Shown one piece after another: positions 1 to 9,380 of a stretch of 47,644 nt of DNA (positions are counted from its first letter, which is position 1; every line of letters starts with the position of its first letter). Below the pieces are notes generated by a model, which ran no database searches, had not been told where the DNA came from, and was given only the letters and a program-made list of their open reading frames with translations. Position numbers and translations under genes: made by a program. The DNA lies in the NCBI GenBank assembly GCA_037443645.1, contig JBBINY010000019.1:1-47644 (forward strand), in the 5' to 3' direction. This DNA comes from UBA2336 sp037443645 (lineage in GTDB: Bacteria > Bacteroidota > Bacteroidia > Cytophagales > Cyclobacteriaceae).

Positions 1-535
1 TAACGATCTTTCCTCCACTTACGCGGATGGCGCCCAATTTGTCGGCAACCATTTGGTCAAGTACGTCCCACGATGCGCTTTTCAATTCGCCAACACGCGG
101 GCCGCGTAGTCGTGCGTTATCGTAAAGTGAAAGAACGGACGCTTCAACTTGCGCACTTGTTCCTCCTTTTGTAACGCCCGACAACGAATTTCCATCAACC
201 TTTATCGGCCTGCCCTCACGCACCTTAACAACAATACTGCAGTAATCACCCCCGTTTGTATACGTAGAAGCGTAATAGTTTGGAAGGCTTGGGTCAACAT
301 CGAGCGGCTTATTTACATAGGGAATGGCCTTTCGAATCGGTGCTTCACAAGCGGCCAGCGAAACCGCGGCCACACCAAAGCCCATCATCTTTAAAAAATC
401 TCTGCGGGAATGGCCCAGATCATCTTCCGGAGCAGGAGGCTGACCGAACTCATTATGAGCATGCTTAACAAATTCAGGAGCATTGCTTAATTCATCCAGA
501 CCTTTCCAATATACCTTGGTAGCTTTTTCTTCCAT
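1..535 (-). CDS. actB: Alternative complex III molybdopterin-like/iron-sulfur subunit ActB (3' part missing)
   Basis: N-terminal 178 codons of the large TAT-exported subunit of the quinol:cytochrome c oxidoreductase (alternative complex III). The frame opens with ATG at 535 (MEEKATKVYWKGLDEL) and has a twin-arginine motif SRRDFLKMMG (Arg44-Arg45) followed by a hydrophobic stretch ending in LAAC (Cys63), so it is probably TAT-exported and lipid-anchored. The segment after this (YYASTYTNGGDYCSIVVKVREGRPIKVDGN) is typical of the degenerate molybdopterin-oxidoreductase domain of ActB. It follows actA by 46 bp in the same direction, the usual actA-actB order. The gene runs off the left edge, so the iron-sulfur domain cannot be seen. 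In known complexes this subunit sits on the periplasmic side and carries Fe-S clusters but no molybdenum cofactor. Confidence 0.9.
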   Translation of the reverse strand, partial: MEEKATKVYWKGLDELSNAPEFVKHAHNEFGQPPAPEDDLGHSRRDFLKMMGFGVAAVSLAACEAPIRKAIPYVNKPLDVDPSLPNYYASTYTNGGDYCSIVVKVREGRPIKVDGNSLSGVTKGGTSAQVEASVLSLYDNARLRGPRVGELKSASWDVLDQMVADKLGAIRVSGGKIV

Positions 536-581
536 GTTTTATTGCGAAGCGTTTATTCGTAAACTCTTAAAAAACTGCTCA

Positions 582-1835
582 TTAATAATGGCACTTGGCA
601 CATTCCAATCCGCCAATGTCTTCTACCTTCATCGGTTGCTTGCTGGCTGTGTTGTGCAATTCAACCAGTTTATCATAATAGGCGTTCCCTTTGGAATTCA
701 CATCGGTTTTTCGGTGACAATCGATGCACCAGCCCATGGTTAATAAGGAGTATTGTTGAACCACATCCATCGTTTCAATCGGTCCATGACATGTTTGACA
801 CTCAATGCCTCCCACAACAACGTGCTGAGCATGGTTGAAGTAGGCCAGATCAGGCAGGTTGTGGATGCGCACCCATTCAATGGGCTTTTGATTAGGACCG
901 TAGCTTTTGGTTTCAGGTTGCCAATCGGCAGCAGCCCACAGCTTTTGAATTTGCGGTGACTCTGTTTTTACAGCACTGTGGCAGTTCATACAAATGTTTA
1001 CCGAAGGAATTGTAGCGCTCTTACCTTTGAGAGTACCTACATGGCAATACTTACAATCGATTTCGTAAGCACCTGCATGCAACTTGTGTGAGAATGCAAT
1101 AGGTTGCTTGGGAGCATAACCCTGCTGAACACCAATTGAATACAAGCCATTGATTACGGCTTTGAAAGTCAGGGTACCTACTATGAAGACTACAAAGAAG
1201 GCAAAACCCGGACTCCGCATGATGGTACCCAGTGTAATAGGCGATTGAACAACTTCGCGGTCTTCTTCACTAAGACTCTTCTGAGCTAAAAAGCGCTTCA
1301 GGGCGGATACCAGAAAACCAAGTATAACGACTAAGAGCAATAGAATGATTACCATGCCGATCAGGATGGCGTTGAGGTAGGCTGAAGGCACTCCCGCTCC
1401 TCCTCCATCAGCCGTGGCGGCTGGTGTTGCGGCCACCGGTGGGCCTTTTTTCGTTTCATCCTGAACGTAGGCAAGAATGGCCATGATCTGCTCATCCTTT
1501 AGTCCGGTAAAGGCAGTCATCTGGGTTTTGCCGTAATCATTATATAGCTTTACAGCATATTCATCGCCAGAGGCAATTACAGCCGCTGAATTTCTTATAA
1601 AGGCCTTGATCCATTCTATGGAAGGAGCGCGGTTATAAACATTCTCCAACGCGGGCCCTACAAGCTTCTGATGAACCCGGTGGCATGTTTTGCAGTTGGC
1701 GTTGAACAGTGATTCGCCCTCTGCAATAACAGCTGCATCGGTGGGTATGTCTTGTGAATAGGAAGCGGAAAGAAAAATGACAGAGGCGAATGCAATGATG
1801 ACACGAGAGAAGAGTGGCGGAGAAACTTTTATCAT
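582..1835 (-). CDS. actA: Alternative complex III multiheme cytochrome c subunit ActA, fused to a monoheme domain
   Basis: Heme-bearing subunit of alternative complex III, which passes electrons from menaquinol to periplasmic cytochrome c. The 417-residue protein has an N-terminal hydrophobic signal (residues 8-25), a small class I cytochrome domain with CKTCH at 48-52 and a possible Met106 ligand, two membrane helices (about 152-176 and 210-235), and a C-terminal pentaheme domain with CXXCH motifs at 261, 282, 346, 370 and 412. The last motif lies two residues from the C-terminus. Six heme sites are therefore predicted, five in the ActA-type part and one in the fused N-terminal part. A good promoter lies just upstream and actB follows, so this is the first gene of the act operon. 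Confidence 0.92.
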   Translation of the reverse strand: MIKVSPPLFSRVIIAFASVIFLSASYSQDIPTDAAVIAEGESLFNANCKTCHRVHQKLVGPALENVYNRAPSIEWIKAFIRNSAAVIASGDEYAVKLYNDYGKTQMTAFTGLKDEQIMAILAYVQDETKKGPPVAATPAATADGGGAGVPSAYLNAILIGMVIILLLLVVILGFLVSALKRFLAQKSLSEEDREVVQSPITLGTIMRSPGFAFFVVFIVGTLTFKAVINGLYSIGVQQGYAPKQPIAFSHKLHAGAYEIDCKYCHVGTLKGKSATIPSVNICMNCHSAVKTESPQIQKLWAAADWQPETKSYGPNQKPIEWVRIHNLPDLAYFNHAQHVVVGGIECQTCHGPIETMDVVQQYSLLTMGWCIDCHRKTDVNSKGNAYYDKLVELHNTASKQPMKVEDIGGLECAKCHY

Positions 1836-1869
1836 GATAGGTTTAGTATCCGTTTTACATCAAGGTGCA

Positions 1870-1900
1870 CAAATCTACTATCCAAAGGGGTTTTTTCAAA
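1870..1900 (-). promoter_or_regulatory. Bacteroidetes-type promoter of the act operon
   Basis: Read on the minus strand, a TTTG (-33) box at 1897-1900 is followed after 19 bp by a perfect TAnnTTTG (-7) box, TAGATTTG, at 1870-1877. Transcription would begin near 1863, giving a leader of about 28 nt before the actA ATG at 1835. Both elements and the spacing fit the promoter consensus known for Bacteroidetes sigma-70-like factors. Confidence 0.72.
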
Positions 1901-2040
1901 TTAATTTTGGTGACCTGTTCCATTTATTTCACAACGCTTTTTGCGATGTTCAACCACGGTTATCACCACCTTGGACATGAATTAAAAAGCAGGGACAAAT
2001 TATTTAGAAACAATTTAAATAAAATCTAAAAACTGCGAAA

Positions 2041-2601
2041 ATGAGTCCTTTTGAATACGTTGTCGTTCTCATTTCCATCATCCTTGGGTTAGGAATTACC
2101 GTAATACTCAATGGAGTAGCCAGGCTTGTCAGCCGGTGGGGCAGCCTCAGTCTGTTTTGGCCGTACCTCATTTGGGTGGTGTTGGTGTTTGTGATGCACA
2201 TCCATGAGTGGTGGATCATGTATGAATTGCGAACGATGCCGAGTTGGAGCATCCTTACTTTTCTGCTCATCATTCTATATCCTGTTCAGTTGTTTATTTT
2301 GGCGAATTTACTGTTTCAGAAAAAGCAACAGGATTTGAAACAGTACTACTACGTTATGTATCCAAAATTTCTTCTTTGTGCGTTACTGCTGATCGCTACC
2401 GCGGTGTTAACTGACGTGTTGGTTTCGGGCAGGCCCTTTAACGAACAAGCTGTTAAAGTGGTGCTTTTTGGAATTCTTTTGGCCGTATACCTCTTCAGGC
2501 CTAAAAACGATTGGATCCACGGTGCCCTTGCCCTATTCCTGCTTACCGTTATGGTTATCAGCCTTATTGTATTGAGTGACGAGTTGGTTATCCATTCCTG
2601 A
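2041..2601 (+). CDS. Hypothetical integral membrane protein, about six helices
   Basis: I do not recognise a characterised family. The 186-residue product is almost entirely hydrophobic, with predicted membrane segments at about 5-27, 37-58, 68-92, 108-127, 137-152 and 160-182. The N-terminus (MSPFEYVVVLISIILGLGIT) resembles a group of small bacterial membrane proteins of unknown function that begin with an aromatic/acidic FEY or FEI motif followed by GLGIT. A HxHEWW motif lies in the second hydrophilic turn. It is divergent from the act operon (205-bp intergenic region) and 83 bp upstream of the FtsX-type permease on the same strand, so the two may be co-transcribed. No function is proposed. 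Confidence 0.75.
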   Translation: MSPFEYVVVLISIILGLGITVILNGVARLVSRWGSLSLFWPYLIWVVLVFVMHIHEWWIMYELRTMPSWSILTFLLIILYPVQLFILANLLFQKKQQDLKQYYYVMYPKFLLCALLLIATAVLTDVLVSGRPFNEQAVKVVLFGILLAVYLFRPKNDWIHGALALFLLTVMVISLIVLSDELVIHS

Positions 2602-2684
2602 TTTTTTTAAAAATGCCCTAAAATCTTACATGGCCCTTCCGGTTACGCACCGCCTGATTACCTTCGGAAAATGGTTTAGCATTC

Positions 2685-5087
2685 ATGCTGAGGAATTACT
2701 GGACGATAGCCCTCCGTTCATTCTCACGCCAAAGAAATAACGTTAGTGTTTTATTTCTTGGGCTCACCGCAGGCATTACGTGTTTTATTCTGACCTTTCT
2801 TTTTATAAAGCACGAGTCAGATTACGACAAGTTCCACCAAAATGCCGAGAGGATATTCCGGGTTCAGCAAAACCGGTACAACAAAAACGAACTGACCAAC
2901 AGCATGGTAGCTTCTAACTTTGGCATCGGGACGGACATGGCCACCGACTTGCCTGAGGTGGAGAGCTATGTCATGCTCTCAAAGAATACCTGCGTGGTGG
3001 TGAAGGATGGTCAGATGTATAAATCGGAAAAGTCGTGTTATGCTTCCGAGAGTTTTTTTAAGGTATTTTCTTTCCGTTTATTGAAAGGAAACGATTCCCT
3101 CGTACTTAGCCGGCCGTTTACCATTGCACTATCCGAATCCTTCAGCAAAATCATTTTCAAAGACGAGGACCCTATTGGCAAGATCTTGAAGTGGCGCGGT
3201 GTGATAGACCTGGAAGTTACGGGGGTGTTTGAAGACATGCCCGAGAAAAGCCACATGCGTTTTGATGCCCTTTATTCAATGGAATCATTCAAAAAGAGAG
3301 CCAACCCGTTTGTATTAGAGGAGCCATGGCGGTGGGATGGATTCTATAATTATATATTACTTCATCAACCCGGCCAAATCACAGCGGTTGAAGAAAAACT
3401 CCCTGATCTCATCGAACGAAAAACCGGCAACTGGCTTCGCGAAACCGACCAGAAACTCGAAATCAGGTTTCAGCCCCTGCATTCTATCCATCTCGAAAGC
3501 AATTTCGGTGACGAGATCAGCCCCAATGGCAACAAACAAACGGTTTACTTTCTGGGTGCTGTCGGGCTGATGATGCTGGTGATTGCATGGGTTAACTATG
3601 TGAGCCTGGCTACCGTGCGCTCGCTCGACAGAGCCAAAGAAGTGGGCATTCGCAAAGTGGTGGGCAGTTTGCGAAGCCAGTTGATCGGTCAGTTTATGAC
3701 CGAAGCCTTTTTGATCAATCTGCTTGCGCTTTCTTCGGCATTGCTGATTGTGTGGCTCTTATTGCCCCGGTTTTCGGAATGGTTCCAACGGAACCTGGAA
3801 CCCGATTTTACAGGGTCACCGCAATTTGTTGTGGTTTGCATTCTTCTTATAGGTATCAGCACGCTGGCCTCAGGATTGTATCCGGCTGTTGTGATCTCCG
3901 GCATAGCACCTGCCCAAATTCTGAAAGGTAAATTTGCCTCCGGAAAACAGGGCCAACTGCTGAGAAAAACTATGGTGCTGATTCCCTTTGTCATCACCGT
4001 TGTGTTGCTCATCGGCCTGTATGCCATTGACCGGCAAATGAATCTCATGAAAAGGAAGGACCTTGGTTTTTCACCCGAAAACCTTGTGGTTATTCATAAC
4101 ACCGAGTTGTTTGATTCAACACGCGACAGGCGTATGAATGCCTTTAAAAAGGAGCTCGTAAAAATTGCAGGGGTTGAGCACGTGTCGTTCATATACACAA
4201 TACCCGGGGAATTCATCAGGCCCTATGCAAACAGCGTACAGCGCATCGGCACTGCAAAGGAAGATGTAAACCAATACCGGTATTTTGAAATTGACGAACA
4301 TTTTACAGAAACCCTGGGACTTTCTTTTCTGGCCGGTAAAACGTTTGGCCCGGCTGCCGTTCCAGACAAGGAAGTTTTAATCAATGAAACAGCCAGTAAG
4401 TTGCTGGGTTTTTCATTGCCTGAGGAAGCCGTTGACCAAAAAGTGTTCTTCAGGGACGATACAGTTATGATTCGCGGGGTCATCAACGACTACCACCACG
4501 AATCACCTAAGAGTAAGATTCAGCCGGTTTTTTATGTGTACAATCCGAACCGCGGATACTATTACGTGATTAAACTGCAAGGCTCATCTCCTCAGACCCG
4601 GCAACAACTAGACGCGCTTTTTACAACTCAATTCCCTGGGCAGATTCCTGTTTCGTACCTGCTTATGGATAAATACGATGCTCAATATGCCAATGATGAG
4701 CGACTAAGCAAGATCATCACTGTATTTACAATGGTTTTGCTTGTCATCACCTGCACGGGCTTATTCAGCCTGGCTTCCTTCACCGCAAAATTCAGAATGA
4801 AAGAAATCGGGGTGCGTAAAGTGATGGGTGCCACAACACACGATGCCGCCTACCTGCTTATGAAAGAGTACCTGGTTATTGTACTGATTGCTCTGGTAGC
4901 AGGAATCCCGATAGCTTTGAAGGTACTGGATGAATGGCTTGCGTCATTTACGCTCCGCATACCGATCACCTGGCCGTTGATAGTTCTGCCCGCGATGCTG
5001 GTTCTATTGATCGCCTTGGTCACTATTCTTTGGCAAACTCTGAAAGCGGCACGCACCAATCCCGTTGCGGTACTCAAACACGAGTAA
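2685..5087 (+). CDS. ABC transporter permease, MacB/FtsX type
   Basis: An 800-residue permease of the family expanded in Bacteroidetes. It has one N-terminal membrane helix (21-42), a large periplasmic MacB-like domain, a first FtsX core of three helices (about 285-410) with the typical RAKEVGIRKVVGS motif, a further helix near 428-448, a second periplasmic domain, and a second FtsX core (about 675-795) containing RMKEIGVRKVMGA. This duplicated 4+4 helix layout is usual for the family. Such proteins do not usually form a channel; they couple cytoplasmic ATP hydrolysis to periplasmic work such as lipoprotein or antimicrobial peptide extrusion. No ATPase gene of the MacB/LolD type lies beside it, so its ATPase partner must be elsewhere. 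Its 3' end overlaps the convergent gene by 14 bp. Confidence 0.88.
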   Translation: MLRNYWTIALRSFSRQRNNVSVLFLGLTAGITCFILTFLFIKHESDYDKFHQNAERIFRVQQNRYNKNELTNSMVASNFGIGTDMATDLPEVESYVMLSKNTCVVVKDGQMYKSEKSCYASESFFKVFSFRLLKGNDSLVLSRPFTIALSESFSKIIFKDEDPIGKILKWRGVIDLEVTGVFEDMPEKSHMRFDALYSMESFKKRANPFVLEEPWRWDGFYNYILLHQPGQITAVEEKLPDLIERKTGNWLRETDQKLEIRFQPLHSIHLESNFGDEISPNGNKQTVYFLGAVGLMMLVIAWVNYVSLATVRSLDRAKEVGIRKVVGSLRSQLIGQFMTEAFLINLLALSSALLIVWLLLPRFSEWFQRNLEPDFTGSPQFVVVCILLIGISTLASGLYPAVVISGIAPAQILKGKFASGKQGQLLRKTMVLIPFVITVVLLIGLYAIDRQMNLMKRKDLGFSPENLVVIHNTELFDSTRDRRMNAFKKELVKIAGVEHVSFIYTIPGEFIRPYANSVQRIGTAKEDVNQYRYFEIDEHFTETLGLSFLAGKTFGPAAVPDKEVLINETASKLLGFSLPEEAVDQKVFFRDDTVMIRGVINDYHHESPKSKIQPVFYVYNPNRGYYYVIKLQGSSPQTRQQLDALFTTQFPGQIPVSYLLMDKYDAQYANDERLSKIITVFTMVLLVITCTGLFSLASFTAKFRMKEIGVRKVMGATTHDAAYLLMKEYLVIVLIALVAGIPIALKVLDEWLASFTLRIPITWPLIVLPAMLVLLIALVTILWQTLKAARTNPVAVLKHE

Positions 5088-5886
5088 GGTTCCGTTCAAG
5101 CCCAAGTCCAAACAAGGCAAAGTCGTATCGGACCGGATCTTCCGCGTCAAGTTTTCGCAGGTTGTCGGTAAGCTCCAACGCAGTAAGCCAATCGGTTTGT
5201 TTCCGTTTGATCAATTTTAATTCGCGGGCAACGCGTTCCACATGTACATCGCACGGACAAACCAGTTGCGAAGGTTTTATTCCCGTCCAGAGGCCAAAGT
5301 CTACCCCCCTATTATCGTTACGTACCATCCAACGCAAAAACATATTGAGTCGCTTGCAGGCCGACTTCCGCTCCGGAGTGGCGATATGCTTTTTAGTGCG
5401 TGCAGGATATTCGGGCAAACTGAAGAAAAGATTGCTGAAGCGTACCAGACCTGCTTCCACTGTTTGGTCCGCCTCCGAAACCCAAAACGCCTCCTCCAAC
5501 GATTTATGTTCCGTATAAAACCATTTTAGAAACTCAATAAAATAAAGCGCATCAGTAGCATTAAAGGTTCGGTGCCGGAACTCAATAAAAGGTTTCAAAT
5601 CGCTTTCGCGATGATGCATGATAAAGGCATGGGGATCATTATCCATCCAACCCAAAAGCTTCCGGCAATTATTAATAATCGTAATGCGCTGACCCCACGC
5701 CAGGGTTGCTGCAAACAAACCGGCAATTTCTATATCCTGTTTCTTTGAAAACAGGTGAGGAATCTGAACGGGATCATTTTCAATGAAGTCCGGTTGATTG
5801 TATTCCGCTGTTTTGGAATCAAGGAGTGCTTTCAGCTGGATTTGCGCGAATGGTTTTGATTTCACGATAAACATTATCCGGGGCAA
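5074..5886 (-). CDS. TIGR02757 (DUF2400) family protein
   Basis: A 270-residue soluble protein matching the conserved TIGR02757 pattern: N-terminal LKALLDSKTAEYNQPDFIENDPVQIPHLFSKKQDIEIAGLFAATLAWG, a central HHRESDL...F.HRTFN segment, and a C-terminal DFGLWTGIKPSQLVCPCDVHV...R segment. This arrangement is common in Bacteroidetes and Proteobacteria but the biochemical role is, to my knowledge, not established. I kept the ATG at 5886; an internal Met at codon 5 (5874) is an alternative. The gene is convergent with the ABC permease and their coding ends overlap by 14 bp (5074-5087). It is divergent from the Na/Pi transporter, with 62 bp in between. Confidence 0.82.
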   Translation of the reverse strand: MPRIMFIVKSKPFAQIQLKALLDSKTAEYNQPDFIENDPVQIPHLFSKKQDIEIAGLFAATLAWGQRITIINNCRKLLGWMDNDPHAFIMHHRESDLKPFIEFRHRTFNATDALYFIEFLKWFYTEHKSLEEAFWVSEADQTVEAGLVRFSNLFFSLPEYPARTKKHIATPERKSACKRLNMFLRWMVRNDNRGVDFGLWTGIKPSQLVCPCDVHVERVARELKLIKRKQTDWLTALELTDNLRKLDAEDPVRYDFALFGLGLERNLTRV

Positions 5887-5948
5887 GTAATGACAAAGAT
5901 CACATTACAAAAAGCACAAAACTCCTAAATTTCATCTCGAAAACTGTC

Positions 5949-7637
5949 ATGATGGGTTCGGAGATAAAAATTATCGAGTTACTGGCCGGCATCGGTATTT
6001 TCCTGTTCGGTATGTTTCAGTTGGAAGAATCCTTGAAACAGCTTTCGGGTGGCGCGTTCCGGAAGATGATCCGGAAGTTTACCGAGAACTGGTTCAGGAG
6101 TGTGTTGAGTGGCACGCTTGCCACGGCCGTATTACAAAGCAGTTCGGCTGTTTCGTTAATGGTGCTGGCCTTTGCCGGTGCAGGAATCCTTGGAATGGAG
6201 AACGCCATCGGGGTCATCATAGGTTCCAACCTTGGCACCACCCTCACCAGTTGGATTGTCGCTACTGTGGGCTTCAAACTTAAAATCGAATTACTGGCGT
6301 TGCCCTTTATTGCGGTTGGCGGTATAGGATTAATTCTTTTCAGCAAGTCAAACCGGGGCATCAACATCAGCAAGTTCATGGTAGGCTTTGGCTTTCTTTT
6401 TCTGGGGTTGGATTATATGAAGTCGAGCATTGAAATGCTGGCGCATAACTACGATTTAAGCGCACTGAAAAACTACCCGGGCATTATCTACATTGCTATT
6501 GGTTTTATCCTCACCATTCTGGTGCAATCCAGCTCTGCTTCCATGGCAATTATTCTCAGCTCACTCCATTCCAATGTATTAACCTTTTCATTGGCCGCGT
6601 ATATGGTTATCGGCACCAACATCGGAACAACCGTAACGGTAATCATCGGATCACTGGGGTCGCAAACGATAAAAAAACGAGTCGCATTCAGTCACCTTAT
6701 GTTCAATTCCATTACAGCCGTGTTTGCGATAATCCTGTTTCCGCTGCTTCTTACTTTCATTCAAAAAGTTATTCACCTTGAAAATGATTTGGTAACAGGC
6801 ATTGCCCTGTTCCATACCTTATTCAATTTACTTGGCGTACTGATCTTTCTTCCTTTCATAGGTCCCTTCACAAGGTTCATTGTACGTGTAGTTAAAGTAA
6901 AGAAAGTAACCCTCACCAAATGTCTGCACACCTTACAACCTGATATACCGGAGGCCGGTATTGCTGCATTGAAAACTGAAATCCGCCATTTGATCGTTGA
7001 AGCAATCCATTACCATCTCCGGGTACTGAAACTTACCAGGCGGGAGCCTTTTCAAACTTTTCTAAAGAAAGAGGATAATATTTCGATAGCCGAAATGTCG
7101 GTGGACGATCAATATCAGATGATCAAAGCACTGGAAGCTGAGATCTATACCTTTGCTTCGGGTTTGCAGATGCATGAACTTACTGATGCCGAGGCGCGGG
7201 AATTGAACAAACTGCTTCACGCCACGCGAAATGCTGTTGCATCCGCCAAAATCCTGAAAGACGTTCATCACAACCTGCAGGAGGCTGAGAACTCGGACAA
7301 TGCCGAAATTGAAAAACTGATGCAACACTTCAAGGAAAAATGGGACACTACCCATCAGGAGTTTATAAAAGTACTTGATGAAAAAGAAACCAGCACCAAC
7401 ATCAGCATTGTTCACGCTCTTACCCGTAAAAACAAAGAAGATGATGTTGCCTTTACGCAACTCATTACTTCGGCTATTGCCTCAAAGCGGATAGCCCAGG
7501 CGGATATCCCCACACAAATCACCATAAACCGGGCTTTCAACATGTCAGTTCGCCAGATGATCCACGCCCTGCGCGATCTGTTATTCACTGAACCTGAAGC
7601 AGAGATTGTTGAGAAACTCAGTGAAACCACGTCTTAA
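5949..7637 (+). CDS. Na/Pi cotransporter family protein with PhoU-like tail
   Basis: A 562-residue sodium-dependent phosphate transporter of the NptA/YjbB (SLC34-like) family. The inverted repeat of the transport core shows two QSSSA motifs (residues 63-67 and 193-197), each followed by a G[ST]N[LI]GTT motif (92-98 and 222-228), which form the substrate and sodium sites in this family. About eight to ten helices span residues 5-310. The C-terminal 200 residues are helical and resemble a PhoU domain, as in other long bacterial members. Two consecutive ATG codons open the frame (5949 and 5952). No Pho regulatory genes adjoin it. Phosphate uptake or efflux cannot be told apart from sequence. Confidence 0.9.
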   Translation: MMGSEIKIIELLAGIGIFLFGMFQLEESLKQLSGGAFRKMIRKFTENWFRSVLSGTLATAVLQSSSAVSLMVLAFAGAGILGMENAIGVIIGSNLGTTLTSWIVATVGFKLKIELLALPFIAVGGIGLILFSKSNRGINISKFMVGFGFLFLGLDYMKSSIEMLAHNYDLSALKNYPGIIYIAIGFILTILVQSSSASMAIILSSLHSNVLTFSLAAYMVIGTNIGTTVTVIIGSLGSQTIKKRVAFSHLMFNSITAVFAIILFPLLLTFIQKVIHLENDLVTGIALFHTLFNLLGVLIFLPFIGPFTRFIVRVVKVKKVTLTKCLHTLQPDIPEAGIAALKTEIRHLIVEAIHYHLRVLKLTRREPFQTFLKKEDNISIAEMSVDDQYQMIKALEAEIYTFASGLQMHELTDAEARELNKLLHATRNAVASAKILKDVHHNLQEAENSDNAEIEKLMQHFKEKWDTTHQEFIKVLDEKETSTNISIVHALTRKNKEDDVAFTQLITSAIASKRIAQADIPTQITINRAFNMSVRQMIHALRDLLFTEPEAEIVEKLSETTS

Positions 7638-7717
7638 ATAACCGGCAAGCCGCATATCCAAAAGGGCGGGCAAAAGAGCAAAAATAGTGGTACCTTAAAG
7701 GTGCATTTTGAGTCGCT

Positions 7718-9379
7718 ATGTCAAAGAATTTAAGCTATCTGGCCGGAAGAAAAGGTGTTCCCACAACACTGTTTGAGGAACTTGGTATGGTGGCTGCTGA
7801 AACGGGTACGCCTTCTGTCGAAAAAATGGAGGTGTTGCGCAAGGAATTTTTGGTCGGCAAAGCAACTGTTTATGGCACCACAACTTTTTACGATTTTCTT
7901 AAGCCTGAAAATCAAGGCAAGAAAGTCTATGTATGCAACGGAAGTGCCTGCCTCTGCGCGGGAACGCAACCTGTACTAAAAGAAAAACTTCAAAAGTATT
8001 TTAAAGAAGAAGAAATCGGTGAAATGTGCTGCCTGGGCAGATGCCACGAGAATGCAGCTTTTCATTTTGCTGGTAAGAATTATTCAGGAAAGGCCATTGA
8101 TGCCCTGCCTGAGATAAAAAAAAATAAGACAGCTGTTGCCGATACGTATCGCATAGCCTCAACAGGCACACCCATACTTACACCGAAATTCCCAGGTGTA
8201 GAAAAATATTATAAAATCCTGAAAGACTGCTTTGAAAAGCCCGTTCAAGAACTTCAGGCTGAACTTCAAACATCCGGCCTTCGGGGCCGAGGTGGAGCAG
8301 GTTTTCCGATGGCCATTAAACTGGAGTCGTGTCGTAACACTTCCGCTAAACAACGGTTCATCGTATGCAATGCCGATGAAGGCGATCCGGGTGCTTATTC
8401 AGATCGTTATCTTTTAGAACAGCAACCCCATGCCGTGCTTATGGGCATGATCATCGCAGGACACCTGGCTGATGCTTCCGTTGGTGTTATCTACATCCGG
8501 GCCGAATATCCTGAGTCCATTGCCGTGATCGAAAAAGCCATTCAGGAACTACACCGGCATCAATACATTGGTGAGAATATTTTCAATTCAGGTTTTTCCT
8601 TCCACTTCAAAGTGATCAAAGCACAAGGCGCGTACATCTGCGGAGAAGAAACAGCATTGCTTTCTTCCATTGAAGGACAACGTCCGGAAGTTCGTGTGCG
8701 CCCACCCTACCCAGCCCAACAGGGTTTGTTCAACCTGCCAACTGTGGTCAATAATGTTGAGACACTGGCCAACCTTCCATACATCATGCAGCACGGGGGT
8801 AAAGCATTTTCCCGTATCGGCACCGAAAAATCTACCGGCACAAAACTGATTTCACTGGATGGGTATTTCAACAAACCCGGCATTTACGAAGTGCCTATGG
8901 GCACACCGTTAAAAGTTGTGGTCGGTGAATTAGGCGGTGGTTTTCGCGAGCCCGTAAAAGCCATGCACATTGGCGGGCCTTTGGGTGGACTGGTGCCTGT
9001 ATCAAAGATCAACAATCTAACCATCGATTTTGAATCGTTCTCCAAAGAAGGATTTTTATTAGGCCATGCCTCTATCGTATGCATTCCTCAAAACTTTCCA
9101 CTCTTATTATATATAGAGCATTTGTTTGAATTCACCGCCCATGAAAGTTGTGGCAAGTGTTTTCCATGCCGGTTGGGTTCTACCCGGGGAAAAGAAATGG
9201 TCTTTAAAGCGAGAACGAGCGATTATAAAATCAATCGCAGGTTAATGGATGATTTGTTGGAAACATTGGAAATCGGATCGCTATGCATGCTGGGTGGCGG
9301 ATTACCACTGCCGGTTAAGAATGCATTGCAGTATTTTGAAGATGAATTGAAACCTTACTTTCAACCCCAGTGTAGTTGA
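7718..9379 (+). CDS. fdsB: NAD-dependent formate dehydrogenase NADH-binding subunit (NuoE-NuoF fusion)
   Basis: The 553-residue protein joins a NuoE-like thioredoxin-fold 2Fe-2S domain (about 1-135; ligands Cys73, Cys78, Cys105, Cys109) to a NuoF-like diaphorase domain (about 160-545). The latter has the NADH/FMN motif GLRGRGGAGFP (187-197), the CNADEGDPGAYSDR segment (217-230), GEETALL (309-315) and a 4Fe-4S site ESCGKCFPC...SLC (Cys478, 481, 484, 523). It should move electrons from the molybdenum subunit to NAD+. Only 1 bp separates its stop from the start of the alpha subunit. The gene name follows the FdsGBA system, with the G and B parts fused here. A hydrogenase-linked diaphorase is the alternative, but the downstream partner argues for formate. 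Confidence 0.88.
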   Translation: MSKNLSYLAGRKGVPTTLFEELGMVAAETGTPSVEKMEVLRKEFLVGKATVYGTTTFYDFLKPENQGKKVYVCNGSACLCAGTQPVLKEKLQKYFKEEEIGEMCCLGRCHENAAFHFAGKNYSGKAIDALPEIKKNKTAVADTYRIASTGTPILTPKFPGVEKYYKILKDCFEKPVQELQAELQTSGLRGRGGAGFPMAIKLESCRNTSAKQRFIVCNADEGDPGAYSDRYLLEQQPHAVLMGMIIAGHLADASVGVIYIRAEYPESIAVIEKAIQELHRHQYIGENIFNSGFSFHFKVIKAQGAYICGEETALLSSIEGQRPEVRVRPPYPAQQGLFNLPTVVNNVETLANLPYIMQHGGKAFSRIGTEKSTGTKLISLDGYFNKPGIYEVPMGTPLKVVVGELGGGFREPVKAMHIGGPLGGLVPVSKINNLTIDFESFSKEGFLLGHASIVCIPQNFPLLLYIEHLFEFTAHESCGKCFPCRLGSTRGKEMVFKARTSDYKINRRLMDDLLETLEIGSLCMLGGGLPLPVKNALQYFEDELKPYFQPQCS

Positions 9380-9380
9380 T

